Of a stretch of 64,000 nucleotides of DNA, positions 17,019 through 25,462 are shown piece by piece (position 1 is the first letter of the stretch; each line of letters starts with the position of its first letter). The stretch covers positions 62,001-126,000 of the forward strand of contig NZ_JAHVAP010000012.1 in assembly GCF_024721155.1 (NCBI RefSeq), written 5' to 3'. Position numbers and translations under genes: made by a program. The notes beneath the pieces were generated by a model, which worked only from the letters and a program-made list of their open reading frames with translations, was not told the origin of the DNA and did no database searches. Origin of the DNA: Mucilaginibacter phenanthrenivorans. Its GTDB lineage: Bacteria > Bacteroidota > Bacteroidia > Sphingobacteriales > Sphingobacteriaceae.

Positions 17019-17750
17019 ATGAATCACATATCAATGATTGCAGGATTTTACATCGGCTACAGTTCAGCCTGGTTTTTAATGATAATTATAGCCGTAGTAA
17101 GTTTTATTGTGCAATGGCGCTTTAAAAGTAAGTTTAAGGAATATTCAGAAATTAGCCTGTTATCTGGCCTTTCGGGCCAGGAAGTTGCCGAACGAATGCT
17201 GCGTGACAACGGTATTTATGATGTTCAGGTAATTTCTGTTGAAGGGCAATTGACCGACCATTATAATCCCGAAACAAAAACGGTAAACTTAAGCCCCGAT
17301 GTATTTTATAGCCGGAGCGTGGCATCCGCTGCGGTTGCCGCCCATGAATGCGGGCATGCCGTTCAACATGCCAGGGCCTATAGCTGGCTCAGCCTGCGCA
17401 CCGCGATGGTGCCCATAATTAATATTGCGTCAACCCTTACCCAGTGGACCTTGTTTATCGGTGTGATGCTGCTATTCTTTATCCACAGCCCCTATGTGTT
17501 AGCCATCGGTGTTATTGCGCTGGCCGTAGTTACTACGTTTAGCTTTGTGACGTTGCCGGTTGAGTTTGATGCCAGTAACCGGGCATTGGCCTGGCTGAAT
17601 AACAACTATAGTGTAATGCAAACCCGCGAGGAACACGAGCAAGCTAAGGACGCCCTGTGGTGGGCCGCTATGACCTATGTAGTTGCTGCATTAAGCGCGT
17701 TGGCTACCTTGCTGTATTACGCTTCGTTTTTGTTTAACCGGAGAAACTAA
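17019..17750 (+). CDS. Membrane zinc metallopeptidase (YugP-like, Zn_peptidase_2)
   Basis: The 243-residue protein has an N-terminal helix (about 15-32), the zincin motif HECGH at 109-113 (AVAAHECGHAVQHA) and two to three C-terminal hydrophobic helices (about 128-185 and 215-235). The block VNLSPDVFYSRSVASAA before the zinc motif is typical of the family. The active site probably faces the cytoplasm or the membrane. The natural substrate is not known. It starts 11 bp after the heptamer-repeat element. Confidence 0.9.
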   Translation: MNHISMIAGFYIGYSSAWFLMIIIAVVSFIVQWRFKSKFKEYSEISLLSGLSGQEVAERMLRDNGIYDVQVISVEGQLTDHYNPETKTVNLSPDVFYSRSVASAAVAAHECGHAVQHARAYSWLSLRTAMVPIINIASTLTQWTLFIGVMLLFFIHSPYVLAIGVIALAVVTTFSFVTLPVEFDASNRALAWLNNNYSVMQTREEHEQAKDALWWAAMTYVVAALSALATLLYYASFLFNRRN

Positions 17751-17871
17751 CAAAACTTTACTAAAAACTAATTGAACGGCCGGACTCAGAGCTTCGGTCG
17801 TTTTCGTTTTAAAGCGCCCAATCATAATCGAAGCATTAAATAAAAGTTTATAATTGTATAAATTTTTATTT

Positions 17872-18789
17872 ATGAGAACAGTTAGCGCTTTAATGACCTT
17901 GCTTATCATGACTATTTTCGGCTATAGCCAGGCTCAATCTCCAATTTTACTTTACCCAAACGGGGTTCAAAATGCAAAACCGACCCCAAAGAGTTATGTT
18001 GAAAAAGACGACAAAGGATGGGCCAGCTTTGTAAGCATACCTACTATTACGCCATATTTTCCCGCAAAGGGAACGGCCAACGGCACATCAATAATTATAT
18101 TTCCCGGTGGCGGATATTCAGGCCTGTCGATGGATAACGAAGGCTCAAGTATTGCCAATGCGTTTAGCAGTTTTGGGGTAACGGCATTTGTGGTAAAGTA
18201 CCGCTTGCCCAGTGATAGTATTATGGTTGATAAAACCATAGGACCATTGCAGGATGCTCAACAAGCTGTCTTAATGGTGCGTAAAAATGCGGCTAAATGG
18301 GGATTAAAAACGGATAAGATCGGCATCATCGGCTTTTCGGCAGGTGGCCACCTTGCATCAACCGAGGGAACACATTTTGATCAGGTTGTGATTGAAAATA
18401 AAGATAACATCAGTGTTAGGCCTGATTTTATGCTACTGCTTTACCCGGTGATTTCATTTGGCCCGCAGGCGCATGTAGGTTCGCGTGAAAACCTGATAGG
18501 AAAAAAACCTGCTGCAGACCTGGTTGATTTATACAGCAACGAAAAACAGGTTACGGCCAATACACCGCCAACGTTCCTGGTACATGCCGGGGACGATACC
18601 GTTGTTCCGGTTCAAAATAGCCTCATGTTTTACGAATCGTTATTGGCCGCGAAAGTGAAGGCCGAAATGCATTTGTTTGAGGAAGGCGGCCATGGCTTTG
18701 GTTTGAACAATTCAAAATCAAAAAACAAGTGGATTGATTGGGCGAAGAATTGGATGGAGGAGAATGGTTTTTGCCCCCCGGCCCCCTGA
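17872..18789 (+). CDS. Secreted alpha/beta hydrolase (acetyl-xylan esterase-like)
   Basis: From the ATG at 17872 the protein has 305 residues with a signal peptide ending SQAQ. A longer reading from a TTG at 17854 is less likely. Motifs are the oxyanion loop FPGGGYSGLS, nucleophile S156 in GFSAGGHLA, acid in GDDTVVP and a His in EGGHGFGL. This pattern fits small esterases that deacetylate plant polysaccharides. The last residues (FCPPAP) and the stop codon are encoded by a repeat element (18773-18858), so the C-terminus has been altered by repeat insertion. Confidence 0.87.
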   Translation: MRTVSALMTLLIMTIFGYSQAQSPILLYPNGVQNAKPTPKSYVEKDDKGWASFVSIPTITPYFPAKGTANGTSIIIFPGGGYSGLSMDNEGSSIANAFSSFGVTAFVVKYRLPSDSIMVDKTIGPLQDAQQAVLMVRKNAAKWGLKTDKIGIIGFSAGGHLASTEGTHFDQVVIENKDNISVRPDFMLLLYPVISFGPQAHVGSRENLIGKKPAADLVDLYSNEKQVTANTPPTFLVHAGDDTVVPVQNSLMFYESLLAAKVKAEMHLFEEGGHGFGLNNSKSKNKWIDWAKNWMEENGFCPPAP

Positions 18790-18858
18790 AGGGGGAGTTT
18801 TTGAATTGCAAAGTGCCGATGCCTTATTTTCTGTTCCCCCTTTAGGGGGCTAGGGGGT
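18773..18858. repeat. GC-rich palindromic element spanning two stop codons
   Basis: CCCCCTGAAGGGGGA on the left and TCCCCCTTTAGGGGG on the right, each palindromic, bound an element of about 86 bp. It holds the stop codon of the esterase (18787-18789) and, on the other strand, the last codons and stop of the SirB1-like gene (18850-18852). It probably serves as a two-way terminator. Confidence 0.75.
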
Positions 18859-19713
18859 CTCAACTATCGCCAGTAATTCATTCAACTCATCCACCTTTTC
18901 TGATGATCCTAAATGCTCATACGCACTGATCAAATTGCGCAATACCCGTTTAATAATGTCGGTGTTAGAACAAGGTTCATAAAACTGTTTATCGAACTTC
19001 AGGTTCAACTGCTTTAAAAACATATCTACGTCCCTTCGGCCAAATATAAAGCCCTTATTGAATGCGTTGATATAAAATAGAATGCCGCCCTCAAATTCGC
19101 TCTGCAGGCTGTCATCCAAATAAGCCAAAATAAAATGCTGCGGCAGGTTTACACCATAAATCGGAATATCCAGTTTTTGGGCGATGATAGAATAAATTAT
19201 CGCCAGCGAGATCTGGTTGCCCTTTTTTGTCTCCAGCACCTGGCTTAGGTAGCTGTTTTGCGGGTCCTGGTGATTGGCGGTATTGCCACTAAAACCGTAA
19301 ATATTATAAAATACGTGGTTGATTAGCTTCACCTGTTCAGCCGGGCTTGCCTCGTTCATCATCTGGATCCAGATGTCGCGCTTAATGCCCTCTATCTGGT
19401 TAATTACCTTTTGTTCATCGAGGTCGGGGTATTGGTAACGATTGATGATCAGGACACCTTGCAGCAGGTCAAACGCGCCGCTTTGGTGCCATAGCTGCAG
19501 GTCCTTTTTTACAATATCAAACTGGATCTCGTGCACCAGGTTGGCTATCCGCTCCTGCTGCACCGAATCAAATGCCTGTTCCCAGGCTTGTTCCAAATAT
19601 TCAATGGCTTCAGATCCATAAGAGAGTAATTTCTGGTGAACGTGCTCAAAAATCTCCCCATCCGGATCGTCCAATAAACGTATCAATGAATTTACTTCTG
19701 TTGGATTTATCAT
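18850..19713 (-). CDS. SirB1-family transglutaminase-like protein
   Basis: The 287-residue protein has a helical N-terminal half and the SirB1 core: NSYLSQVLETKKGNQISLA, AQKLDIPIYGVNLPQHFIL and FGRRDV. Family members keep a transglutaminase-like fold, often next to TPR-like helices; a biochemical activity is not established. It is convergent with the esterase, and its C-terminal VETP and stop lie in the shared palindromic element. The start is ATG 19713. Confidence 0.82.
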   Translation of the reverse strand: MINPTEVNSLIRLLDDPDGEIFEHVHQKLLSYGSEAIEYLEQAWEQAFDSVQQERIANLVHEIQFDIVKKDLQLWHQSGAFDLLQGVLIINRYQYPDLDEQKVINQIEGIKRDIWIQMMNEASPAEQVKLINHVFYNIYGFSGNTANHQDPQNSYLSQVLETKKGNQISLAIIYSIIAQKLDIPIYGVNLPQHFILAYLDDSLQSEFEGGILFYINAFNKGFIFGRRDVDMFLKQLNLKFDKQFYEPCSNTDIIKRVLRNLISAYEHLGSSEKVDELNELLAIVETP

Positions 19714-19756
19714 GCTATCACGCTAAAATACTAAACGTTTGTATATTTTTACAGCC

Positions 19757-20542
19757 ATGTTTAATTTAAGGTTCGCGAAGGATTACCTGTTGCATCGGCT
19801 TAAAGCGAAAAACAGGCACGGTGTGCACTCGCCATTTGTTTACCGGCTGATTGATAAGGTAATTTACGATTTTGATGACAAAAAAGTATACGCCGGGGTC
19901 GAGAACATCCGACAAACGCTGTTTATTGACAATAATATTATAACCGTGACTGATTTAGGCGCCGGATCGCACGTAAATAATAACCGCCAAAAGAAGATCA
20001 GCGACATTGCACATAATGCCCTCAAGCCGCCAAAGCTGGCCCAATTGCTTTACCGTTTAGTGGCCGATTTAAAGCCCCGTAACATTATTGAGCTGGGCAC
20101 CTGCCTTGGCATTACCACCCTATACCTGCAAAAGGCAGCACCTGGAGCTAAAGTTTACACCCTGGAGGGCTGCCCCGAAACTGCTGGTGTGGCTAAACAA
20201 ACCTTAAAAAAAGGCGAAATAAATAATGTTGAACCTGTAGTAGGTAATTTTGACGATACACTACCAGGCGTCATCAATAGCCTGGATGAGCTTGATTTTG
20301 TTTTTGTTGACGGCAACCACCAAAAGAATGCAACCCTTAATTATTTCGAGTGGTGCCTGCCCAAAGTACATGAAGACACTATGCTCATTTTCGATGACAT
20401 TTATTGGAGCCCAGGCATGAAGGAAGCCTGGGCGCAGATAAAGACACATCCGCAGGTAACAGTAACCATTGATTTGTTTTGGATTGGCCTGGTATTCTTT
20501 AAGCCAGGGCAGGCTAAGGAAGATTTTTTAGTTAAGATTTGA
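19757..20542 (+). CDS. Class I SAM-dependent methyltransferase (O-methyltransferase-like)
   Basis: From the ATG at 19757 the protein has 261 residues. The SAM-binding motif I is NIIELGTCLGITTLYL. An acidic motif II follows (VYTLEGCPE), then DFVFVDGNHQK and an IFDDIYWS block like that of catechol-O-methyltransferase-type proteins. The N-terminal HRLKAKNRHGVHSPFVYRL is a block shared by a Bacteroidota family. A longer reading from a TTG at 19739 is unlikely. It ends 8 bp before an exonuclease gene. Confidence 0.85.
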   Translation: MFNLRFAKDYLLHRLKAKNRHGVHSPFVYRLIDKVIYDFDDKKVYAGVENIRQTLFIDNNIITVTDLGAGSHVNNNRQKKISDIAHNALKPPKLAQLLYRLVADLKPRNIIELGTCLGITTLYLQKAAPGAKVYTLEGCPETAGVAKQTLKKGEINNVEPVVGNFDDTLPGVINSLDELDFVFVDGNHQKNATLNYFEWCLPKVHEDTMLIFDDIYWSPGMKEAWAQIKTHPQVTVTIDLFWIGLVFFKPGQAKEDFLVKI

Positions 20543-20550
20543 TTGCCGAC

Positions 20551-21024
20551 ATGAGCAATACATTCACCGCTATCGATTTTGAGACCGCGCAAGGAAAACG
20601 CTGGAGCATTTGCCAGGTGGGCCTGGTAAGGGTAGAAGAAGGACGGCTTGTTAACAAACTAAACCTGCTTGTTTGCCCCCCGGGGAATATTTATATGCCT
20701 GGAAATACCATGATCCACGGCATTAGCGAACGGCACACGTATAATTCGCCAAAATTTGCAAGTGTTTGGCCGCTGTTACGGCCTTACATTGAAAACGAAA
20801 CCGTAGTAGCGCATAATGGCGCCTTCGATTTTAATTGCCTTTCGCAAACCCTCACTTACTACAATATTCAGCAGCCCAGGTTCACACAGCAATGCACTTA
20901 TAAAATATTTGGAAAGGGACTAAAGGCCTGCTGTTCAGAACACAGAATTTCACTTAACCATCACGATGCATTGTCTGATGCCATGGCCTGCGCGCAGTTG
21001 TATCTCATACACCTTAACAGGTGA
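20551..21024 (+). CDS. DEDDh 3'-5' exonuclease (DnaQ/PolC epsilon-like)
   Basis: The 157-residue protein (ATG at 20551) is a stand-alone exonuclease domain. ExoI is D9/E11 in AIDFETA, ExoII is in HNGAFDFNCL, and ExoIII has the His-Asp pair in LNHHDALSDAMACA. The size equals the minimal fold, so no polymerase or other domain is attached. It could act in DNA proofreading or repair, or in RNA trimming. It is 8 bp downstream of the methyltransferase and convergent with the barrel gene. Confidence 0.92.
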   Translation: MSNTFTAIDFETAQGKRWSICQVGLVRVEEGRLVNKLNLLVCPPGNIYMPGNTMIHGISERHTYNSPKFASVWPLLRPYIENETVVAHNGAFDFNCLSQTLTYYNIQQPRFTQQCTYKIFGKGLKACCSEHRISLNHHDALSDAMACAQLYLIHLNR

Positions 21025-21049
21025 TCACACGGTAAAGGTCATCCGCACA

Positions 21050-22189
21050 TTAGAAGCTCTGCCCGAGCGCGATATAAAATCCGCTTTCTCTTTTCTCGCC
21101 GGCCGGCTGCTGACCAACGCCATAATCAAGGCGCACCGCAAGGCCTTTTTCAACATCAAAAAAGTAACGGAAGCCTCCACCATAGTTGGGCTTTAGCTGA
21201 GCCGTTGTAAATGTAGAATGAAAGACTTCACCGGTGCCAACAAATCCTGCTAAACCAAACCTGTTGGCAATGCGGTAGCGTAGTTCCGTTTGTCCGGCAA
21301 TGTAATTACGGTCGCGGTAGCGGCCGCCATAGTAGCCGCGCATCAACTCATCGCTGCCCATCTGCGGCAACAAATAAAATGGTGAGCGTGCACCGGTAAG
21401 GCTCTGTTCCTGGATATCAACCCCTAAAACAAATTTGGGAGCCAACTGAAAAAACTGGGAGTATTCAATATTAAAAAAGCCTCCTGCATAGCTATTATTA
21501 GCAAAAACGCCGTGAATCACATTGTAGTAAGCATTTATTATCATGCCGCGGGTGGTATAGGTGTTGTTGTTCCGGTTATCGAAGGTAAAACTGGGTCCGA
21601 CGTAAACATTTGATCCGCCTCTTTTATCCTGCACGTCGGGATCAGTATTTAAGATCCCATGCGGATTCTTGTCGTATTTATAAAAATATTTAAAAAACCC
21701 GCTTACAAAGCCGATGTAAATATTATCGCCAATCAGTTTTTCGCCATTAAAACTGTATTTGTACCGGCGTTCGTCTACAAGGTCGGCGTCTGCCTTACGG
21801 GTATTATTGCCCACCCCATAAAAATTAAATGGAAAATTGTAGTAACTGGTATTTACAGTAAAATGAAACTTGTTTTGCGGTGTCCAGTAATTGGCATTAA
21901 GGCTAAGCTTGGTTTGACCTTTTGTAGTTAAAGTTGAATAGCCGAATAAGCTGGATACCCGGGTGCCGCGATCTGTGGGGTCGGTATAAAATGAATAGAG
22001 TGCTGCGCCGCCAAATTCAACGCCGGTTTCGGGCGCCGAGCTTAATGCAGGCAATAAAACAAACCCCGGCTCACGGCTGCTATCAGGCCTGAAGTACATT
22101 TTCCTGATAAACTTCGGCAGGAAGTTCATTTGAGCAAACGCACCTTGTAAGCAAAGCAGAAATATAGATAACGTAAAAAGTTTTTTCAT
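21050..22189 (-). CDS. Omp85/BamA-like outer-membrane barrel without POTRA domains
   Basis: The 379-residue protein has a signal peptide (1-19) followed directly by barrel strands. It carries the Omp85 motif in DELMRGYYGGRYRDRNY and ends in the outer-membrane signature Phe (GQSF). No POTRA repeats fit in the short N-terminal region, so it is probably not BamA itself but a reduced member of the surface-antigen (D15) family. The cargo or lipid partner is unknown. Confidence 0.85.
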   Translation of the reverse strand: MKKLFTLSIFLLCLQGAFAQMNFLPKFIRKMYFRPDSSREPGFVLLPALSSAPETGVEFGGAALYSFYTDPTDRGTRVSSLFGYSTLTTKGQTKLSLNANYWTPQNKFHFTVNTSYYNFPFNFYGVGNNTRKADADLVDERRYKYSFNGEKLIGDNIYIGFVSGFFKYFYKYDKNPHGILNTDPDVQDKRGGSNVYVGPSFTFDNRNNNTYTTRGMIINAYYNVIHGVFANNSYAGGFFNIEYSQFFQLAPKFVLGVDIQEQSLTGARSPFYLLPQMGSDELMRGYYGGRYRDRNYIAGQTELRYRIANRFGLAGFVGTGEVFHSTFTTAQLKPNYGGGFRYFFDVEKGLAVRLDYGVGQQPAGEKRESGFYIALGQSF

Positions 22190-22302
22190 GTAACGTAGAT
22201 GTTGCTAAGATAGCGCTTTTTGTTAATCCCCGGGCAGGTCTTAAGTAAAACTAATAGCCAACAAAATTAACTGCGTAATGTTATGAGGGTAGGTTACTTA
22301 TT

Positions 22303-23406
22303 ATGAAGGATATTATAGAAGCCTGGTCTGGGCGGATCCAGCCGCTTGTTTGGAATATAATTATTGTGGCATCGGCCGTTATAATCGGCCTGATTGTGAA
22401 GTTTACCGTTAAAGCCCTCCTTAATTATAATAAAAAGTATACCGACTATTCCCTGTTTCGCAGCATTATTACCCATTTCAGCGGCCCCATGAACCATTTT
22501 GTGCCAGTCCTTGTGTTGAACATTATGGAGCCAATGATGGTGCTTAGCCCGCAATACGACCTGATATTATCCCGAACTATCCAGATTTTGCTGATCATCT
22601 CGTTTGCCGTTGTGCTAATTAATACCATTAACATTTTTGAGGATTATGTTTACCATACTTACGATCTTAACAAGGACGATAACCTCAGGGAGCGTAAGAT
22701 CCGTACACAAATGCAGTTCATTAAGCGGTTACTGGCAACTGTGATTGTGTTTATAACCATCGCCGTCATCCTGCTCAGTTTTGATAATGTACGTAAAATT
22801 GGCGCGGGTTTGCTTACCGGTGTGGGTATCGGCGGCATCATTATCGGTTTTGCAGCTCAAAAATCATTAGGTAACCTGCTTGCCGGGTTCCAGATTGCAT
22901 TTACGCAGCCCATCCGGATTGACGATGTATTGGTGGTTGAGGGTGAATGGGGCCGGGTTGAGGACATCACCTTAACTTATGTGGTGCTGAACATTTGGGA
23001 CCAGCGCCGGCTGATATTGCCCATTAACTATTTTATTGAAAAACCATTCCAGAACTGGACACGAACCACATCCGAGATCCTGGGTACAGTTTTCCTGTAC
23101 CTTGATTATAATACCCCGGTTGATGCCTTGCGAGTAGAATTTGACCGCCTGCTGGCCGCCACTAACCTATGGGATAAGCGAGTAAAAGTTATCCAGGTTA
23201 CCGATGCAAAAGAAAAAACTATGGAGATCCGGGTTTTAGTGAGTGCGAGCAACTCATCAAAGGCGTTTGATTTACGCTGCTATATCCGCGAAGGGCTGAT
23301 AAAATACGTTAAGGATAATCACCCGGAGAGCCTACCGGTGAACAGGATAGTGATGACGGAGAGTGTGGCGATTGATAAGGCTAATGTACCGCCTACTGAC
23401 GTATAG
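22303..23406 (+). CDS. Small-conductance mechanosensitive channel (MscS family)
   Basis: The 367-residue protein has about four N-terminal helices. The pore helix GAGLLTGVGIGGIIIGFAAQ (about 167-186) leads into the MscS beta domain (PIRIDDVLVVEGEWGRVEDI, TYVVLNIWDQRR) and an alpha/beta C-terminal domain. The channel should open under membrane tension and release solutes on osmotic downshock. It begins 113 bp from the divergent barrel gene. Confidence 0.94.
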   Translation: MKDIIEAWSGRIQPLVWNIIIVASAVIIGLIVKFTVKALLNYNKKYTDYSLFRSIITHFSGPMNHFVPVLVLNIMEPMMVLSPQYDLILSRTIQILLIISFAVVLINTINIFEDYVYHTYDLNKDDNLRERKIRTQMQFIKRLLATVIVFITIAVILLSFDNVRKIGAGLLTGVGIGGIIIGFAAQKSLGNLLAGFQIAFTQPIRIDDVLVVEGEWGRVEDITLTYVVLNIWDQRRLILPINYFIEKPFQNWTRTTSEILGTVFLYLDYNTPVDALRVEFDRLLAATNLWDKRVKVIQVTDAKEKTMEIRVLVSASNSSKAFDLRCYIREGLIKYVKDNHPESLPVNRIVMTESVAIDKANVPPTDV

Positions 23407-23506
23407 GTATGCTACGCCTCTCAAACAGCCCAAAGGAATAATTACAATATGGCACAACTGCAACACCGCCGACCAAAATGCCTGCCTGCATTTACCCTTC
23501 AATTAG

Positions 23507-23728
23507 TTATACAGCCGGCTGGCCACCTGCCGGTGTGTTGTCTTTGCGCTTTGGTGCATTTATGAACCAGGTGCAAATGGCGACAATAACGATAAGTACA
23601 GCTTCCATCAAAAGATGGATCATTGGTATGCCTACAGATTTCGTCGAGAGCAATGAACCGAGGTCCGGAAGGATAAATCCTATTAGGGGAAAGCAAAAAA
23701 ATATTCGTAATATTATTAATTTTTCCAT
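23507..23728 (-). CDS. Small two-helix membrane protein
   Basis: From an ATG at 23728 this gives 73 residues with two hydrophobic segments (about residues 3-22 and 35-57) and a polar tail (NAPKRKDNTPAGGQP). The hydrophobic pattern and basic tail favour a real gene. The opposite strand also holds an open frame, so it is not certain. A TTG-started longer form (to 23800) is less likely. No family was recognised. Confidence 0.5.
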   Translation of the reverse strand: MEKLIILRIFFCFPLIGFILPDLGSLLSTKSVGIPMIHLLMEAVLIVIVAICTWFINAPKRKDNTPAGGQPAV

Positions 23729-23947
23729 AATTGATAAGATTATTTGTGAAGTACTAAGATAATCATTCAAAACGATACAAAAAAGAAAATAAAATAGCAA
23801 TATTAACTTTTGTGAAATTTTTAATTATTACTCAATTTTAATTTGCTTTTAACAACTTTCGGGAATAACACGGCCAAATTTTAGAAATTTCATATTGCGG
23901 TTTTGGAGAATTGGCCTTAATTAGGGCGATCGGCGTAGGTTAAGCAA

Positions 23948-23982
23948 ATAAAAAAGGCTCCCGGTGTTCCCGAAAGCCTTTA
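23948..23982 (-). terminator. Rho-independent terminator after the GPx gene
   Basis: On the minus strand AAAGGCTTTCGG, a short loop and CCGGGAGCCTTTTTT form a stem of about 11 bp with a T tract, 23 bp after the GPx stop. Confidence 0.75.
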
Positions 23983-24004
23983 CGAGTGTTTTTCCCGTTG
24001 TTGC

Positions 24005-24520
24005 TTACAAATATTTTGTGATCTCCGGCGATAAAGGAGTTGTTGCAGAACGGAAGCGGTGAATCAAATTACCATTTTCGTCAATCAGGAATTTTTCGAA
24101 GTTCCATTTGATCTCCCCTGTAAAGTCAGGGTTTGGGGCCTCTGTAAGATATTTGAACAAAGGATCGATGTCATCGCCCTTTACGCTCACCTTTTCGCTA
24201 AGCGGGAAGGTTACGCCAAAACGTTTTTCGCAAAAAGTTTTGATCTCGCTGTTGCTGCCCGGATCCTGCTGACCAAAGTTATTTGCCGGAAAGCCAACAA
24301 CAACAACCTTGTCTTTGTATTGCTCTGCAAGTTTCTGCAGTTCAGCGTACTGCGGGGTAAATCCGCATTTCGAGGCAGTGTTGACGATCAAAACTTTTTT
24401 TCCTTTGTATTGGGCCAGTGAAAAAGCTTTTCCTTCAATTGATTTCAGCTTAAATTCATAAACCGATTTTGGCGCCACAGTAACAAATGTTAAAGCGCAA
24501 ATTAATGCAAGTATTTTCAT
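24005..24520 (-). CDS. Glutathione peroxidase-like thiol peroxidase (exported)
   Basis: The 171-residue protein reduces peroxides; in bacteria such Cys-type enzymes normally use thioredoxin. The peroxidatic C52 sits in NTASKCGFTPQY, with the Gln in PANNFGQQDPG and the Trp in IKWNFEKFL completing the usual site. A Cys replaces selenocysteine. Residues 1-17 form a signal-like segment, so it is probably periplasmic or membrane-tethered. A terminator follows. Confidence 0.92.
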   Translation of the reverse strand: MKILALICALTFVTVAPKSVYEFKLKSIEGKAFSLAQYKGKKVLIVNTASKCGFTPQYAELQKLAEQYKDKVVVVGFPANNFGQQDPGSNSEIKTFCEKRFGVTFPLSEKVSVKGDDIDPLFKYLTEAPNPDFTGEIKWNFEKFLIDENGNLIHRFRSATTPLSPEITKYL

Positions 24521-24607
24521 GGTATTAATATATTGGTTTTAGTGTAACAGGATATACGTTGACTTTTAAAGATGCGTTGCCTCTTGTTATTGGGAACAAA
24601 AGTAAAA

Positions 24608-25039
24608 TTAGCTAATAAAGCTTCTCCTATTCAAATAAAAATCTTCTTTTAATGTCATTTTTTTCTTGTCGGCCGGCTTTTTGTCTGTGTAGCCTACCAG
24701 GTGCAGGGCACCATGGATAATTACCCGGTGTAATTCCTCTGTTTCTGAATGATTGTATTTGAGCGCGTTTTCGCGAATCCGGTCAATAGAAATAAAAATA
24801 TCGCCAACAATGGTATTTGGGATGTCCGAGTTGTCGAACGTGACTATATCAGTATAAGTATCATGGTTAAGATACTGCTGGTTTATCTGTAAAAGGTAAT
24901 TATCCGAGCAAAAGATATAGGTAAGCTCCTTAAGCTTATATCCTTCGGCTTGTATGGTTTCTGTAACCCACTGCCTTACAGCAGTCTTGTTTTTTAACTT
25001 ATAGGTGATGTCTTCTTCAAAAAAGCTGATGGCAGGCAT
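24608..25039 (-). CDS. ybeY: Endoribonuclease YbeY (16S rRNA maturation)
   Basis: The 143-residue protein has the YbeY zinc motif HGALHLVGYTDK near residues 109-120 and the upstream FDNSDIPNTIVGDIFIS block. The third zinc ligand position reads Thr-Asp instead of the common Asp-His, a pattern that may be usual in this phylum. YbeY acts in 16S rRNA 3'-end maturation and ribosome quality control. Its ATG overlaps the stop of the preceding gene by one base (TAATG), so translation is coupled. Confidence 0.92.
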   Translation of the reverse strand: MPAISFFEEDITYKLKNKTAVRQWVTETIQAEGYKLKELTYIFCSDNYLLQINQQYLNHDTYTDIVTFDNSDIPNTIVGDIFISIDRIRENALKYNHSETEELHRVIIHGALHLVGYTDKKPADKKKMTLKEDFYLNRRSFIS

Positions 25040-25461
25040 TAGATCTTAAAGTGAAGTTCAACTTCATTTCCTTTGGTGTTAAATATGCACTGGTCAGCAA
25101 GGTGTTTAATTATAAACACACCGCGCCCGGTAAGGTTCTCCAGGTTCTCCGGTGCTGTTGGGTCGGCCAGGTTGTTATAGTCGAAACCGTCGCCTTCATC
25201 GGTAACAGTCCAGATAATGCGGCGGCCTTCTATGTCGGCGTTCACAATAACCTTTTTGTTTTCGTCAAGCTTGTTGCCGTGAACTATAGCATTATTCGCA
25301 GCCTCACTAAGGCAAGTCATCATATTAGCAAAGGTGTCTTCGCTGATATTGTGTTTATCGGCAATTTCTTCTATCAAATTTTCCAGCAAAGTTATGCTTT
25401 CTTGTTTTGAAGGAAGCTGTAAGGTGTAAAGTTCACCTGCTTGAACATTTGATTGGTCCAT
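25039..25461 (-). CDS. Anti-sigma regulatory factor / serine kinase (RsbW-like ATPase)
   Basis: The protein has 140 residues from ATG 25461; the longer reading uses a TTG at 25485. It is a HATPase_c_2 domain with an N box SEAANNAIVHGN, G1 box DEGDGFD and G2 box TGRGVFIIKHLAD. Such kinases phosphorylate STAS anti-sigma antagonists and bind sigma factors. No STAS protein or sigma factor is adjacent, so its partner is unknown. Its start is one base after the upstream giant gene's stop, and it overlaps ybeY. Confidence 0.88.
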   Translation of the reverse strand: MDQSNVQAGELYTLQLPSKQESITLLENLIEEIADKHNISEDTFANMMTCLSEAANNAIVHGNKLDENKKVIVNADIEGRRIIWTVTDEGDGFDYNNLADPTAPENLENLTGRGVFIIKHLADQCIFNTKGNEVELHFKI

Positions 25462-25462
25462 G

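Noticed and set aside
24005..24520. Selenoprotein glutathione peroxidase
   Set aside because: The peroxidatic position is an ordinary Cys codon, and no in-frame TGA is present.
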